A DNA stretch of 64,000 bases from Poriferisodalis sp965208485 (GCF_965208485.1 NZ_OZ242344.1:1116001-1180000); one strand, 5' to 3'. Shown: positions 28,634 to 38,226, counted from the first letter of the stretch. Notes: generated from the letters alone by a model not told the origin. Program-made: numbers and translations.

Positions 28634-29881
28634 ATGCGATCAGACCACGAAGACAGACCCCGAAACCTGAAGTCCATGCTCTCGGAAGCGAAGGACGCCT
28701 CCGAGCTCATGGTCGACTTGGCCTACGCCGCGCTCTACTTCGACGACGAAGGCATGGCCGATGCCGTGCTGGGACTCGAAGAGGACATGTCCGCGCTGGT
28801 GCACGAGATGCGTTCCCTAGCGATGCTGGCAGTACGCCATCCGCGCGAGGTCGACGGCATGAGCTCGGTGCTGCAAGTAGTGTCGTCCATCGAGCAGATC
28901 GCCAATGCCGCGGTGGATATCGCCAAGATCGTGCTGCACCATCTGGGCATCCCCCGCGCCCTCATCGTGGACTTGGCGCAGGCGGCCGAAGTGTCGCATC
29001 GGCTGGTAGTGGCCCCCGGCAGTCACTTGGCGAACCGGCCGCTGCGCGACATGGAGCTGCCGGTGGCCGTCGGAATGCGAGTGGTGGCGATCCAGCGCGG
29101 CCGCCGCTGGATCACTGACGTCGGCGGCGACAGCATCGTCGAGCCGGGCGACGTGCTGTTCATGCGCGGTGATCCCGCGGGCATCGTGCGCCTGCGGGAG
29201 CTGGCTGCCATGGAGCGCTGGAATTCCCCCAAGGCCGACGATGCGCACGCGCTCAGCGATCTCGACCGGGCCGTGGACACGCTCGTCGACATGAAGAACC
29301 TGTCGGAGGCCGCGATCGGGCTGGCCTATTCGGCTCTGGTGTTGGCTGATCTCTCGCTGGCACGCGAGGTCCGCTCGATGCAGGAACGGCTCGACGGCAT
29401 GAAGGTCTCGATGCAGACATGGGTGCTGCGTGCGGCTGCGGACATGGCCGACATGCCAGACGCCGACCCAGCGGGGTTGCGCGGGTTGCTGCATGTCGCC
29501 GAGGCGGCTGAGGACATCGGCGATCAGGCTCGCAACATCACCTCGCTCGTGCTGGAGGACGAGGACATCCACCCGGTGCTTGCGCTCGCACTCGGCGACA
29601 CCGACGACGTCGTCGTGCAGGTGCCGGTCGCGCCGGGATCAGAAGCGGACGACTCGACGCTGGGATCGCTGGGCCTGGCGGTTGATCCCGGCTATCACGT
29701 GCTGGCCATCCGCCGGTCTGCCAGCTACATCTACAACCCGCCGCGCACGGTGCGCCTGTGGGTCGGCGACGAGTTGCTGGCGTCGGGACCTGAGGAAGGG
29801 CGCGACCGGCTGGCCGCCGTCTGCGGGTACGCCATGGACGTCGACGACGAGACTGGAGTGGTCGAGCTGACGCCGATGTGA
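28634..29881 (+). CDS. PhoU-like/RCK_C (TrkA-C) tandem regulatory protein
   Basis: A 415-residue cytosolic protein made of two similar halves. Each has a PhoU-like helical bundle (SEAKDASELMVDLAYAALYF; MKNLSEAAIGLAYSALVLAD) followed by an RCK_C ligand-binding domain (GMRVVAIQRGRRWI with PGDVLFMRGDP; GYHVLAIRRSASYI with VGDELLASGP). Such proteins gate ion channels or transporters in response to nucleotides such as c-di-AMP. The gene lies 174 bp after the MgtE/SLC41-like gene on the same strand, so it is probably its regulator. Confidence 0.82.
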   Translation: MRSDHEDRPRNLKSMLSEAKDASELMVDLAYAALYFDDEGMADAVLGLEEDMSALVHEMRSLAMLAVRHPREVDGMSSVLQVVSSIEQIANAAVDIAKIVLHHLGIPRALIVDLAQAAEVSHRLVVAPGSHLANRPLRDMELPVAVGMRVVAIQRGRRWITDVGGDSIVEPGDVLFMRGDPAGIVRLRELAAMERWNSPKADDAHALSDLDRAVDTLVDMKNLSEAAIGLAYSALVLADLSLAREVRSMQERLDGMKVSMQTWVLRAAADMADMPDADPAGLRGLLHVAEAAEDIGDQARNITSLVLEDEDIHPVLALALGDTDDVVVQVPVAPGSEADDSTLGSLGLAVDPGYHVLAIRRSASYIYNPPRTVRLWVGDELLASGPEEGRDRLAAVCGYAMDVDDETGVVELTPM

Positions 29882-29955
29882 GTTCCGCTGAGATCTTGGC
29901 AGACAGCGCGGGGCGGACGGCCAGCACAGCGGCGACGCCGATAGGTTGACCGCCG

Positions 29956-30813
29956 ATGTCGCTGGACACCGGACTGTCGATCCTTGCGGTGCATGCGCAC
30001 CCCGACGATGAAGCGTCGAAGGGGGCAGGCACCATTCGACGCTATGCCGATGAAGGCATCCGCACGACGCTGGTGTGCTGCACCGGCGGCGAGGAGGGCG
30101 ACATCCTGAACCCAGCCATGGACCGGCCCGAGGTCACTGCGAATCTGGCCGAGGTCCGCCGTGCCGAGCTCGACGCCTCTGCGGTCGAAATCGGCTACGA
30201 CGAGGTCGTCATGCTCGGCTACCGCGACTCGGGCATGCCCGACACCGAGTCCAACGCCCGCCCTGACGCCTTTGCGAACGCCGATCTCGACGAGGCGGTC
30301 GCCAAGCTGGTCACAGTGATCCGCCGGGTGCGCCCGCAGGTCATCCTGACGTACCCGCTGGTGCAGTCCCGCTATCCCCATCCCGATCACCTGCAGGTCA
30401 CGGCCATCTGCATTCCCGCCTTCGCCCATGCCGGCGAGTCGGCGTGGCGTCCCGAGTGCGGCCCACCCTTCACGCCGATGAAGATGTATGCGCCGGTGTG
30501 GTCCCACAAGCGCATGAAGCTCATCCACCAGGCCTTCCTGGACCTCAGCCTCCCCTCGCCGTTCGACGAGAAGTGGCTGGGGCGTCCCAGCCGGGACGAT
30601 CGCATAACGGCCGTCATCGAGGTCGACAACGCGGTGCGGCGCAAGGCGCTGCTGGCTCACGCCACCCAGGTCGACCCCGGCTCGCCGTTCTGGTTCGGCC
30701 TGCCCGACGACGTTGCCGATGCCATTCATCCCCGCGAGGAGTACATGCTCCTCGAGTCGCGCATCCCCACGGAGCCGATGGAATACGACCTCTTCGCCGG
30801 GCTGCGTCCGTGA
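29956..30813 (+). CDS. mca: mycothiol S-conjugate amidase-like PIG-L deacetylase
   Basis: A 285-residue LmbE/PIG-L enzyme. The zinc motif HAHPDDEASKGAG near residue 16 and SRYPHPDHLQV near residue 140 give the two His/Asp clusters. CCTGGEEGDILNP and the length fit Mca, which cleaves mycothiol conjugates to mercapturic acids, better than MshB. It supports an actinobacterial host. Its stop overlaps the start of the SCP2-like gene (GTGA), implying translational coupling. Confidence 0.85.
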   Translation: MSLDTGLSILAVHAHPDDEASKGAGTIRRYADEGIRTTLVCCTGGEEGDILNPAMDRPEVTANLAEVRRAELDASAVEIGYDEVVMLGYRDSGMPDTESNARPDAFANADLDEAVAKLVTVIRRVRPQVILTYPLVQSRYPHPDHLQVTAICIPAFAHAGESAWRPECGPPFTPMKMYAPVWSHKRMKLIHQAFLDLSLPSPFDEKWLGRPSRDDRITAVIEVDNAVRRKALLAHATQVDPGSPFWFGLPDDVADAIHPREEYMLLESRIPTEPMEYDLFAGLRP

Positions 30814-31163
30814 GCTTCCTGGACGACGAGTTCCTGTCGGCGTGGGCAGACGCCGGCCATGAGCCGTTGGGCGGCGTCTCGGGCACCGTGGTGATGAAAA
30901 CCAGCGGCGGTCCCGAGGGCAAAGTCGCCGTCAGCCTGATCTTCGAGTCCGGCGTCCTGCGGTCTGCGTCTGCTGGTGCCACCAGGGGCGCTGATCTGAC
31001 CCTGGAGGCGCCGTGGCAGCTCGCAGCCGATGTGGTGCGCGGCGATGCCGACCCCGCCCAGCACTACATGGCAGGCGATCTCAAGGCGTCCGGCGACATG
31101 GCGCTGTGGCTGGAGCTGCTTCCGGCCTGGCGGGCCGCCGGTGCGCTCGGAGCGCCGGCTTGA
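30810..31163 (+). CDS. SCP2 sterol-binding-like domain protein
   Basis: A 117-residue protein from the GTG at 30810, overlapping the mca stop by 4 bp. It reads as a single SCP2-type fold: N-terminal helix (LDDEFLSAWADAG), beta strands (KVAVSLIFESGVLR), ADLTLEAPWQLAADVVRG and YMAGDLKASGDMALWLELLPAW. SCP2 domains bind lipids or acyl-CoAs. The link with mca is positional only. Confidence 0.7.
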   Translation: MSFLDDEFLSAWADAGHEPLGGVSGTVVMKTSGGPEGKVAVSLIFESGVLRSASAGATRGADLTLEAPWQLAADVVRGDADPAQHYMAGDLKASGDMALWLELLPAWRAAGALGAPA

Positions 31164-31206
31164 TCCGGCGCTCCCTCGGAGTCGGGCAGACGCAACGGCG
31201 CTTGGC

Positions 31207-32058
31207 TCAGCGACGGTCCGTCTCGGCCCGCTGCAGCCGCCGCAGCCCCCGGTAGCCGATCAGCTTGATGCCGCTGCGCTCGAGGAAGGTGCGCAGTTCA
31301 GCGTTGTCACGCAGGTGCAGCAGGTCCTCGACACGGGACCCCCACTCGGCGGTCAGCGACCGCAGTTCCGGCAGGTCTGCTGCGGGCTGCAACTGCAGCT
31401 CGGTCACGCCCGGCCCGAGCGAGTCGAGCAGCGCCTCGATGCGGCGGTAGCGGCCCATCGCGCCCGGCGCGATGCGCATCACCCGGTCCGGTGTCACCAC
31501 CCCTGCTGCCGCAACAAGGTCTTCGAGGGGGAAGCCCAACTGCCTCCGGGCGCCGGTCTCGATCAGCCGTGCCGGCAGGCCGAACTCGACCGCCAGCTCC
31601 AAGTACACATCGAAGAACTCGGGCCGCACGCTCAGCACATCGAGGTGGCTGTCGAGATGGGTGACGTCGAATCCCCACAGGATCGCCCGCTCGATCTGTG
31701 CCCGGCATTCCCGGCGGACCTCGTCAAGGTCGGCGTGATCCCAGACGTCGGACACCGTGGCAGGCATCCCACCGTTGCCGTCCAGCAATGACGGGGCCTG
31801 GGTGATCGGCCCCCACCGGTACAGCTCGAACTCTGCGTTCAGGGTGAGCGCGACGCCGACATCCTCGCCGCGGAACCGGGCGGCCGCCTCGCGTGACCAC
31901 GGGCATGGCACGAGCAGTGTCCCCGTGGTCGCCAAGCCGTCGCGCAGTGCGGCATAGACGCCCTCGTTCATGGCATGACAGCCGCCGAGCCCGGCGACGC
32001 TGATGATCAGCAGCCTGTCTTGAGGGCCGTAACCGAGCCGCTCGGCAAGCGGTGCCAC
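31207..32058 (-). CDS. ChbG/YdjC-like carbohydrate deacetylase homologue, metal site degenerate
   Basis: A 283-residue protein with the YdjC layout. IISVAGLGGCHAMNEGVYAAL stands where active enzymes have an Asp-Asp pair before LG, and GVALTLNAEF stands where they have G-x-H-L-T. The later motif VTHLDSHLDV keeps its His residues. Two of the expected metal ligands are thus replaced (by Ala/Gly and Ala), so deacetylase activity is doubtful. The start is the first GTG or ATG near 32058, adjacent to the SNase-like gene 9 bp upstream on the same strand. Confidence 0.7.
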   Translation of the reverse strand: MAPLAERLGYGPQDRLLIISVAGLGGCHAMNEGVYAALRDGLATTGTLLVPCPWSREAAARFRGEDVGVALTLNAEFELYRWGPITQAPSLLDGNGGMPATVSDVWDHADLDEVRRECRAQIERAILWGFDVTHLDSHLDVLSVRPEFFDVYLELAVEFGLPARLIETGARRQLGFPLEDLVAAAGVVTPDRVMRIAPGAMGRYRRIEALLDSLGPGVTELQLQPAADLPELRSLTAEWGSRVEDLLHLRDNAELRTFLERSGIKLIGYRGLRRLQRAETDRR

Positions 32059-32067
32059 GCCGACAAG

Positions 32068-32769
32068 CTAACCCGCGCTCGCAAGCGGCTGATCCGGCCC
32101 GCCGCAGTCCGACCAGATGCCCCGATCAGCAGCCCGGGCATCCGCTTGGGCCGCGTCGAGCACGGCCCGGTGATGGGTGTTGGGCTCGAAGTGCATGGTG
32201 GCGGCGTAGCCGTCGAGCACGAGATAACGGTTCACGAACAACCCGTCGTCGGCCCGGTACACGTAGGCCAGCAGCCGGTCGTAGCGGTCATAGGGCTCGT
32301 CGTCGCGCTGGAGGAATACCTCAGTGCCGGGCGGCAGCAGTTCGGACGTTCGCCGGGTGGCGGCATCGCCCCCGCACTCGGCCGGCAGGTAGCCGCCGGT
32401 CTTCTCGGGCGTGTCGATGCCGAGGAATCTCACGGTGGCTCGACGCCCGTCCAGATCGACGTCCATCGTGTCGCCGTCGATCACCGCCAGCACGACGGCA
32501 TTCGGCGGCAGCGCTCCGCTGGGAGCAGCGACATCCGATCTGCTCGCCGTCTCGGACAGCACCGAGAGAACGGTCCGGGCAGCCGGTGCGGACTCGTCGT
32601 CATTGAGGTGCTGCCAACCGGCCAACCCACCTGCGCACGCTGCCACGACCGCCGCGACTTGGATCGCTCTGCGTCCGCCCTTGGAGCGACTGGTGCTCGG
32701 GCAGCGGCCGACGCCGCCGAATTCGGCGCCAGCCGGGCCGGACCCCGAGAATGCCTTGCCGTCGCTCAG
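32068..32769 (-). CDS. thermonuclease (SNase-like) family protein
   Basis: The C-terminal 150 residues form a staphylococcal-nuclease OB-fold domain: VIDGDTMDVDLDG, VRFLGIDTPEKTGG and LQRDDEPYDRYDRLLAYVY hold the catalytic Asp, Arg and Glu-type positions. An N-terminal hydrophobic segment (IQVAAVVAACAGGLAGW) suggests an exported or membrane-tethered enzyme. The start is unclear: the frame is open to 32814, but a CTG at 32769 overlapping the thiolase stop (CTGA) would fit an operon; no ATG or GTG lies between. Confidence 0.78.
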   Translation of the reverse strand: MSDGKAFSGSGPAGAEFGGVGRCPSTSRSKGGRRAIQVAAVVAACAGGLAGWQHLNDDESAPAARTVLSVLSETASRSDVAAPSGALPPNAVVLAVIDGDTMDVDLDGRRATVRFLGIDTPEKTGGYLPAECGGDAATRRTSELLPPGTEVFLQRDDEPYDRYDRLLAYVYRADDGLFVNRYLVLDGYAATMHFEPNTHHRAVLDAAQADARAADRGIWSDCGGPDQPLASAG

Positions 32770-33962
32770 AGCCGCTCGATGATGGTGCCGGTGCCGAGCC
32801 CGCCGCCGCAGCACATCGTCACCAGCGCAGTGCTCTTGTCGGCGCGGTGCAGTTCGTGCACTGCCTTGGTCAGCAGAATTGCTCCGGTGCCGCCGAGCGG
32901 GTGGCCCAAAGCGATCGCACCGCCGTTGGGGTTGACGGTGTCCATGTCGGGGTTGATCTCGCGCTCCCAGGCCAACACCACCGACGCGAACGCCTCGTTG
33001 ATCTCGACAAGGTCGATGTCGGACATCGCCATGCCGTTGCGATCGAGCAAGTAGTTGGTGGCTTCGATCGGCCCGGTCAGCATCAGCACGGGATCGCTGC
33101 CGACCAAGCAGGTGTCGACGATGCGGGCGAGCGAGCGCAGCCCCAGTTCGGCGGCACGACCAGCTCGCATCAGCAGCACCGCTCCCGAGCCGTCGCTGAT
33201 CTGCGACGAGCTGCCGGCGGTGTGCACGCCGCCGTCCATCACGGGCTTGAGCCCGGCAAGCCCCTCCGCCGTAGTGGGCCTGATGCCGCCGTCGCGCACC
33301 ACATGGCGGATCTCGTCGGTGGGCTTGCCGTCGTCATCGAGCACCGGAGCATCGATCTCGACGATCTGGGTGCCGAAGCGGTCTTCTTCCCACGCCCGGG
33401 CGGCGTTGTTCTGGCTGCGCAGGCCGTAGGCATCGCACTCCTCGCGGCTGATGCCCCATTTCTTGGCCATCATCTCCGCGCCTTGGAACTGCGTCGTGTA
33501 CTCGTAGTGCTCCTTGTAGCGGGATGTCGCTGTGCGCTGACCCTTCTTGTAGCTGGAGCCCATCGGGTTTCGCGTCATCGACTCGACGCCGCATCCAATA
33601 GCGGAATCGGCCACGCCGCTGCGCACGAGACCGTACGCCAAGGTTGTGGCCTGCTGACTTGACCCGCACTGCGCGTCGACCGTGGTGGCAGCTACCGAGA
33701 GCGGGAAACCGGCGCCCAGCCACGCTGTGCGCGCGATGTTGGCCGTCTGCTCGCCGGCTTGGCTGACGCAGCCGCCCACGAGTTGACCGATGCCGGCTGG
33801 GTCGGCCTGGGTTCGCTCCATCAGCGACGTGAGCACGTCGCTGAGCAGGTCGGAGGGATGAATGCCGCTCAGATCGCCTCCGCGGCGGCCGACGGGGGAA
33901 CGGACGGCGTCGACGATGACGATGTCGCCGTCGTGGATCTGGGAGGTGGAAGCGCTGCTCAT
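32766..33962 (-). CDS. thiolase, acetyl-CoA C-acyltransferase
   Basis: A 398-residue thiolase starting at the ATG at 33962 (MSSASTSQIHDGDIVIVDAV). Catalytic marks are VDAQCGSSQQ with the nucleophilic Cys, GGAIALGHPLGGTG with the His and CCGGGLGTGTI with the second Cys. It performs thiolytic cleavage of 3-ketoacyl-CoA or the reverse condensation. The upstream sequence to 34103 is open but overlaps a non-coding stretch. It is probably the first gene of the cluster 33962-31207. Confidence 0.9.
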   Translation of the reverse strand: MSSASTSQIHDGDIVIVDAVRSPVGRRGGDLSGIHPSDLLSDVLTSLMERTQADPAGIGQLVGGCVSQAGEQTANIARTAWLGAGFPLSVAATTVDAQCGSSQQATTLAYGLVRSGVADSAIGCGVESMTRNPMGSSYKKGQRTATSRYKEHYEYTTQFQGAEMMAKKWGISREECDAYGLRSQNNAARAWEEDRFGTQIVEIDAPVLDDDGKPTDEIRHVVRDGGIRPTTAEGLAGLKPVMDGGVHTAGSSSQISDGSGAVLLMRAGRAAELGLRSLARIVDTCLVGSDPVLMLTGPIEATNYLLDRNGMAMSDIDLVEINEAFASVVLAWEREINPDMDTVNPNGGAIALGHPLGGTGAILLTKAVHELHRADKSTALVTMCCGGGLGTGTIIERL

Positions 33963-34032
33963 GGCCGGAACTGTACCTGCGCGCCTGCACACCCCGCCCG
34001 AGGGTTTGCTGTCGTGGAGTTCCCAGCGGTGC

Positions 34033-34203
34033 TCAAGCGGCGTCGAGGTCGATATCCGGCGGGCGTGCCGTCGAAGCCAGCACCTCGCGCGCCCGTGCCA
34101 CACCAGCCAAGCCGACCTGGCGGGTGGCCCGGCTCAGCCGGTGCGGCGTCCGGCCAGTCGACACCAACCGGAGCTGGGGTCCGAGTTCAAGCTGTTCTGC
34201 CAT
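34033..34203 (-). CDS. small hypothetical actinobacterial protein
   Basis: A 56-residue frame from ATG: MAEQLELGPQLRLVSTGRTP, then RLSRATRQVGLAGVARARE and a short acidic tail. The pattern of a basic segment followed by an Arg-x-x-Gly-x-x-Gly-x-x-x-Ala-Arg helix resembles short uncharacterised proteins I know from actinobacteria. There is no clear ribosome site. It lies upstream of the thiolase on the same strand. Confidence 0.4.
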   Translation of the reverse strand: MAEQLELGPQLRLVSTGRTPHRLSRATRQVGLAGVARAREVLASTARPPDIDLDAA

Positions 34204-34612
34204 GCGTCCAGTACATCGAGGGGGTGTGACAGCCAGGATGTTTGGGTCGGCGGTTGGATGAATCACCCTAGGTTCGATGGGGTCCGATGGGTCCGGCTCG
34301 GCTGCTGAGCTGCAGGCAGGCCACCGACCGCGACAACCGGTTCCGCTTGGAACCGCCCAGTGCCTGCGACCGTCCGAATCCCGCGCCATCACGCAAGCCG
34401 AGACGCGCCAAGCCCAAACGACGACATGCGCCGGACCGAAGACCAGAAAACCAGAACAGTCAACAACAATCATCCAGCACGCATATCGAAGTAGGCCATC
34501 TCGACGGGGAATGCGTGCTGTGATGCCGCCGCAATGGCCCGCAGCCTTGCATCCGGCTGGTGACAGCTGAAACTCTTCGCTTCGGGTTCGAGCAATCGAC
34601 AAGCCGAGTACG
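34204..34612. other. intergenic stretch, nothing recognised
   Basis: About 400 bp before the amidase genes. The part around 34440-34500 is unusually A/C-rich for this genome (repeated AACCAGAA-like and CAACAA runs), which may mark a promoter region. No gene, RNA or repeat could be supported. Confidence 0.35.
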
Positions 34613-36118
34613 TTGCTCAGCGTGAACGGGATCTCGAACCAGGACGTCGCGACTGCCACATCTCCGAGTGCTCTTGGGGAAGACCTGCCTGACGGCGTGG
34701 CTACCCACGAGCTGTTCGCCTCGGGCGCGGCCTCGGCAGTCGAGCTGCTCGACGAGGCCATCGCCCGGGCAGACCGGTGGAACCACCAGATCAACGCCAT
34801 CATCGGGCGCCTCGACGACAGCGGGCGTCAAGCAGCTGAACGACTCGACGACACGCGCAGCGCAGGAGATTGGAGCGGCTCGCTGGCAGGCGTTCCCTTC
34901 CTGACCAAGGATCTGACCTGCACAACGGAGGGTCAGCCCTACCACGCAGGCAACGCAGCGCTCAAGGAGGCAGGGCACGTCGCGTCGAGCACGTCGCACC
35001 TCGCCACGATGTTTGCCGAGTTGGGACTCGTGAACTTCGGGCGAACGAACACGCCCGAATTCGGTCTGACCATCACGACCGAGCCGCTGGCCTACGGGGC
35101 GACGGCCAACCCTTGGGACACCGGCTATTCGACCGGCGGTTCCAGCGGAGGCTCGGCAGCAGCGGTGGCGACCGGCATCGTGCCCATCGCCCATGCCAAC
35201 GACGGGGGCGGCTCGATCCGCGTTCCCGCAGCGAACTGCGGACTGTTCGGGCTCAAGCCGAACCGGGGCCGCGTGTCGCTGGGACCCGAGGGGGGCGACG
35301 GCTGGGCCGGGTTCAGCGTCGACGGCGTGGTGAGCCGCAGCGTCCGCGACAGCGCCCGGGTACTCGACGGCATCAGCCGACCGTGGCCGGGCGATCCGTA
35401 CTGGGCGCCACCCCCGGCAGGCACGTTCGAGGCTGCAGCGGGGCGCGAACCGCAGCCGCTGCGCGTCGGTCTGTGCCCGCACTCCGGGTGGGGCCCGACT
35501 GATCCCGAGTGCGCCGGGGCAGTCGAAGACGCCGGACGACTGCTGGAGAGCCTCGGTCACCAGGTGGAGTATTCGAAGCCCGATGAGTTGTTCGATGACG
35601 ACTTCTTCGAGCACTTCCGCACCGTCGTGGCGGTGTGCAATGTGGTGGCTCTGGCTGGCTACGAGGCGGCGCTGGGCCGAGCGATGAACCGGGAAGACAC
35701 CGAAGGCGACACTTGGGCGCTGATGCAGATCGGCCGCGACATCAGCGGAACCCAGTACCTCTCAGCCGTCGAGTGGTGCCACGCGTGGACCAGAGCGGTG
35801 GCCGCATGGTGGAGCGACCATGACGTGCTGATCTCGCCGATCATGGCCGAGCCGCCGCCCCGGCTCGGCGAATTGCGCAGTCCTGAGACCGGCCGCGATC
35901 GGCTCACGGACCTGCTGCAGTTCACGCCGCAGTTCAACGTGACCGGCCAGCCGGCAATGTCAGTGCCCCTGCATTGGACCGCTGCCGGCCTGCCCGTCGG
36001 CGTGCAGTTCGTCGGTGCCCACGCCAGCGAGGAACTGTTGCTGTCGCTGGCGGGCCAACTCGAGCAGGCTGCGCCGTGGGCCGACCGCACACCCCCCGTG
36101 TGGGCCGGAAGCGGCTGA
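34613..36118 (+). CDS. amidase signature family enzyme (first of tandem pair)
   Basis: A 501-residue amidase with the Ser-cisSer-Lys apparatus: Lys in VPFLTKDL, the glycine-serine signature TGGSSGGSAAAVATG and GGGSIRVPAANCGLFGLKP with the nucleophilic Ser. It hydrolyses an amide to an acid and ammonia; the substrate is unknown. Starts at TTG 34613 or GTG 34622 are possible. A paralogue follows 39 bp downstream with closely matching motifs. Confidence 0.87.
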   Translation: MLSVNGISNQDVATATSPSALGEDLPDGVATHELFASGAASAVELLDEAIARADRWNHQINAIIGRLDDSGRQAAERLDDTRSAGDWSGSLAGVPFLTKDLTCTTEGQPYHAGNAALKEAGHVASSTSHLATMFAELGLVNFGRTNTPEFGLTITTEPLAYGATANPWDTGYSTGGSSGGSAAAVATGIVPIAHANDGGGSIRVPAANCGLFGLKPNRGRVSLGPEGGDGWAGFSVDGVVSRSVRDSARVLDGISRPWPGDPYWAPPPAGTFEAAAGREPQPLRVGLCPHSGWGPTDPECAGAVEDAGRLLESLGHQVEYSKPDELFDDDFFEHFRTVVAVCNVVALAGYEAALGRAMNREDTEGDTWALMQIGRDISGTQYLSAVEWCHAWTRAVAAWWSDHDVLISPIMAEPPPRLGELRSPETGRDRLTDLLQFTPQFNVTGQPAMSVPLHWTAAGLPVGVQFVGAHASEELLLSLAGQLEQAAPWADRTPPVWAGSG

Positions 36119-36157
36119 GGCCCGCTTGCTGAGGCTGGAGCATCGGAGAACGGCGAC

Positions 36158-37720
36158 ATGCCCGCCGACAGAGACTCCCTTGGCATACGGCCGGACGAAC
36201 GACGCTCCCTCGACGTACATTCCGCCGATCTGCGTTCCTCCGACGCGACAGCGCTGGCGCAAGCGTTCGCATCCGGTGAAACGAATCCAGGCGAGGCGAT
36301 GCATGCCGCTCTCGAACGAATGGAGAGTCTGAATCCAGCACTGAACGCGATCATCCATCCCCGGCCCGAGTGTGCACTGGCCGAAGCGGACGAGGCCATG
36401 TCGCGCTGGCAAGCACGCCAGGCGGGACAGCATGAAGCACCGAGCTCACAGGCGTCGCGATCACAGAATGTCCCGTTCGACGGTGTTCCGATGGCGGTCA
36501 AGGACCTCGGCTGCGAGCAAGCCGGCGAGTACCACCATGCCGGCGCCCGATTCCTGGTCGATCTGGGCTGGCGCGGCACCGTCGACAGCCATCTGTACCG
36601 GCAGCTCCGCAGCGCCGGGCTGATCTCGGTGGGGCGCACGAACACGCCTGAGTTCGGCACCACCATCACCACCGAGCCTGCTTCCTACGGCCCCACGGCA
36701 AACCCGTGGGCGCTCGACCGCTCGCCGGGCGGTTCCAGCGGCGGTTCCGCGGCGGCGGTGGCCTCGGGCATCGTGCCGATCGCGCACGGCAACGACGGGG
36801 GCGGGTCGATCCGCATTCCTGCTGCCGCCTGCGGCCTGGTGGGCCTCAAGCCGACCCGGGGCCGAGTTTCGACTGCGCCCCGACTGGGCGAGCACCGCGG
36901 CGGCTTCGCGGTGGACGGGATGCTCACGCGGACCGTGCGCGACGCTGCGCGGTGCCTCGACATCATCAGCCGCCCCGCGCTAGGCGATCCCTATGTCGCT
37001 CCCCCGCTGGGCAGCGGAGAGACGTTCTCTGGCGCGCTGATTGCGCCTGTGCCGCCGCTGCGCATTGCAGTGTCAGCGGGACCGCGGGGCCGCGCCGGCG
37101 AGCCGGTCCGGCACGCCCTCACCCAGGCAGCGGCGCTGCTGGATGCGCTGGGCCATCACGTCGAGCCCGACACCGCTCCCGACGGCTGGCACACCCCGGA
37201 ACTCGCCGACCACACCATCGTCGTTCGCACCGTCGCCATGGCCACCGAGTTGGCAGGATGGACCGAGCGGCTGGGCCGCCCGATGACCGCCGACGACATC
37301 GAGCCGGCCAACTGGTGGTCCGCAGAATTGGGCAATTCGCTGCCGGCGGCCGCCTATGTCGGCGCACTCGAAGAACTTGCCCGCTGGCGCCGACGGGTCA
37401 TGGCGTTCTGGCAGCCCGGCGGCTTTGACCTGCTGGTGACACCGGTGCTCGCCGACGTCACACCGGCACTCGGCTATCTGGCCGACCCGACCGACGGCGC
37501 GCGTCGGGTCGCTGAGCTGGCTGCGTTCGTGAACCAGGCCAACGTCAGCGGGCAACCGGTCATCTCGCTGCCGACAGCCTTCGACCCGGCCGGTGGGCCG
37601 CTGGGAATCCAGCTGCACGCCGGGCACGGGAATGAGCAACTCCTGCTGGCCGTGTCCCAGCAGATTGCCGATGCCGGTGGGCTGATCCCGCTCCGCGACC
37701 TGCCCGACTCGGAGTCATGA
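36158..37720 (+). CDS. amidase signature family enzyme (second of tandem pair)
   Basis: A 520-residue paralogue of the preceding gene. It shows Lys in VPMAVKDLGCE, PGGSSGGSAAAVASG and GGGSIRIPAAACGLVGLKP. The shared run RTNTPEFGTTITTEP, nearly identical in the first copy, points to tandem duplication. Start at ATG 36158. The stop overlaps the ATG of the next gene (ATGA), so the three probably form one operon. Confidence 0.87.
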   Translation: MPADRDSLGIRPDERRSLDVHSADLRSSDATALAQAFASGETNPGEAMHAALERMESLNPALNAIIHPRPECALAEADEAMSRWQARQAGQHEAPSSQASRSQNVPFDGVPMAVKDLGCEQAGEYHHAGARFLVDLGWRGTVDSHLYRQLRSAGLISVGRTNTPEFGTTITTEPASYGPTANPWALDRSPGGSSGGSAAAVASGIVPIAHGNDGGGSIRIPAAACGLVGLKPTRGRVSTAPRLGEHRGGFAVDGMLTRTVRDAARCLDIISRPALGDPYVAPPLGSGETFSGALIAPVPPLRIAVSAGPRGRAGEPVRHALTQAAALLDALGHHVEPDTAPDGWHTPELADHTIVVRTVAMATELAGWTERLGRPMTADDIEPANWWSAELGNSLPAAAYVGALEELARWRRRVMAFWQPGGFDLLVTPVLADVTPALGYLADPTDGARRVAELAAFVNQANVSGQPVISLPTAFDPAGGPLGIQLHAGHGNEQLLLAVSQQIADAGGLIPLRDLPDSES

Positions 37721-38226
37721 CGCCCTCGGACCGTGCCCTCGCACGGGCGGTCGAACTGCTCGGCGCCCTCGGCGTGACCGTGCGCCATGCAGTGGCGGTG
37801 ACCGATGCCGCTACGGTCCGTGCACACCGGCAGGTCATGATCGTCAGGGTCGGGGCATTCGCACTCGGCACTGCACTGACCGTAGCGTGGGGCATCGGCT
37901 GGCTGGGAATCGTGGCGGCGGCCGTCGCCCACCAACTCCTGTTCAACATCCACCGGCTCCTCGCTGCCACCGACAGCGGGCTCGTGCTCGCCGACATCAG
38001 ATTCCGGAGAGCGGCCATCGTGGACCGCTGGGACCTCGGCGCCGATGCAGACCTAGTGCTGCGCACCAACAGCCCGCGGGTGGAGGTTTCCATCAAGCCG
38101 ACCTTGGACGGCAGCGGTGTCTCGCACGTCTGGACGGGGTACGTCAACGGCACCGACCTCGCCGGCTTCGAAGCCACCATCCGCGCAGCGGGCGGCGAGC
38201 CGCTGCGCCGCACCGCAGCGGACTGA
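37717..38226 (+). CDS. hypothetical membrane protein coupled to the amidase operon
   Basis: A 169-residue protein whose ATG overlaps the amidase stop by 4 bp. One or two membrane helices lie in the middle (VGAFALGTALTVAWGIGWLG and IVAAAVAHQLLF), with a soluble C-terminal beta-rich part (DADLVLRTNSPRVEVSI). No family recognised. The coupling suggests a link with amide uptake or metabolism. Confidence 0.6.
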   Translation: MTPSDRALARAVELLGALGVTVRHAVAVTDAATVRAHRQVMIVRVGAFALGTALTVAWGIGWLGIVAAAVAHQLLFNIHRLLAATDSGLVLADIRFRRAAIVDRWDLGADADLVLRTNSPRVEVSIKPTLDGSGVSHVWTGYVNGTDLAGFEATIRAAGGEPLRRTAAD

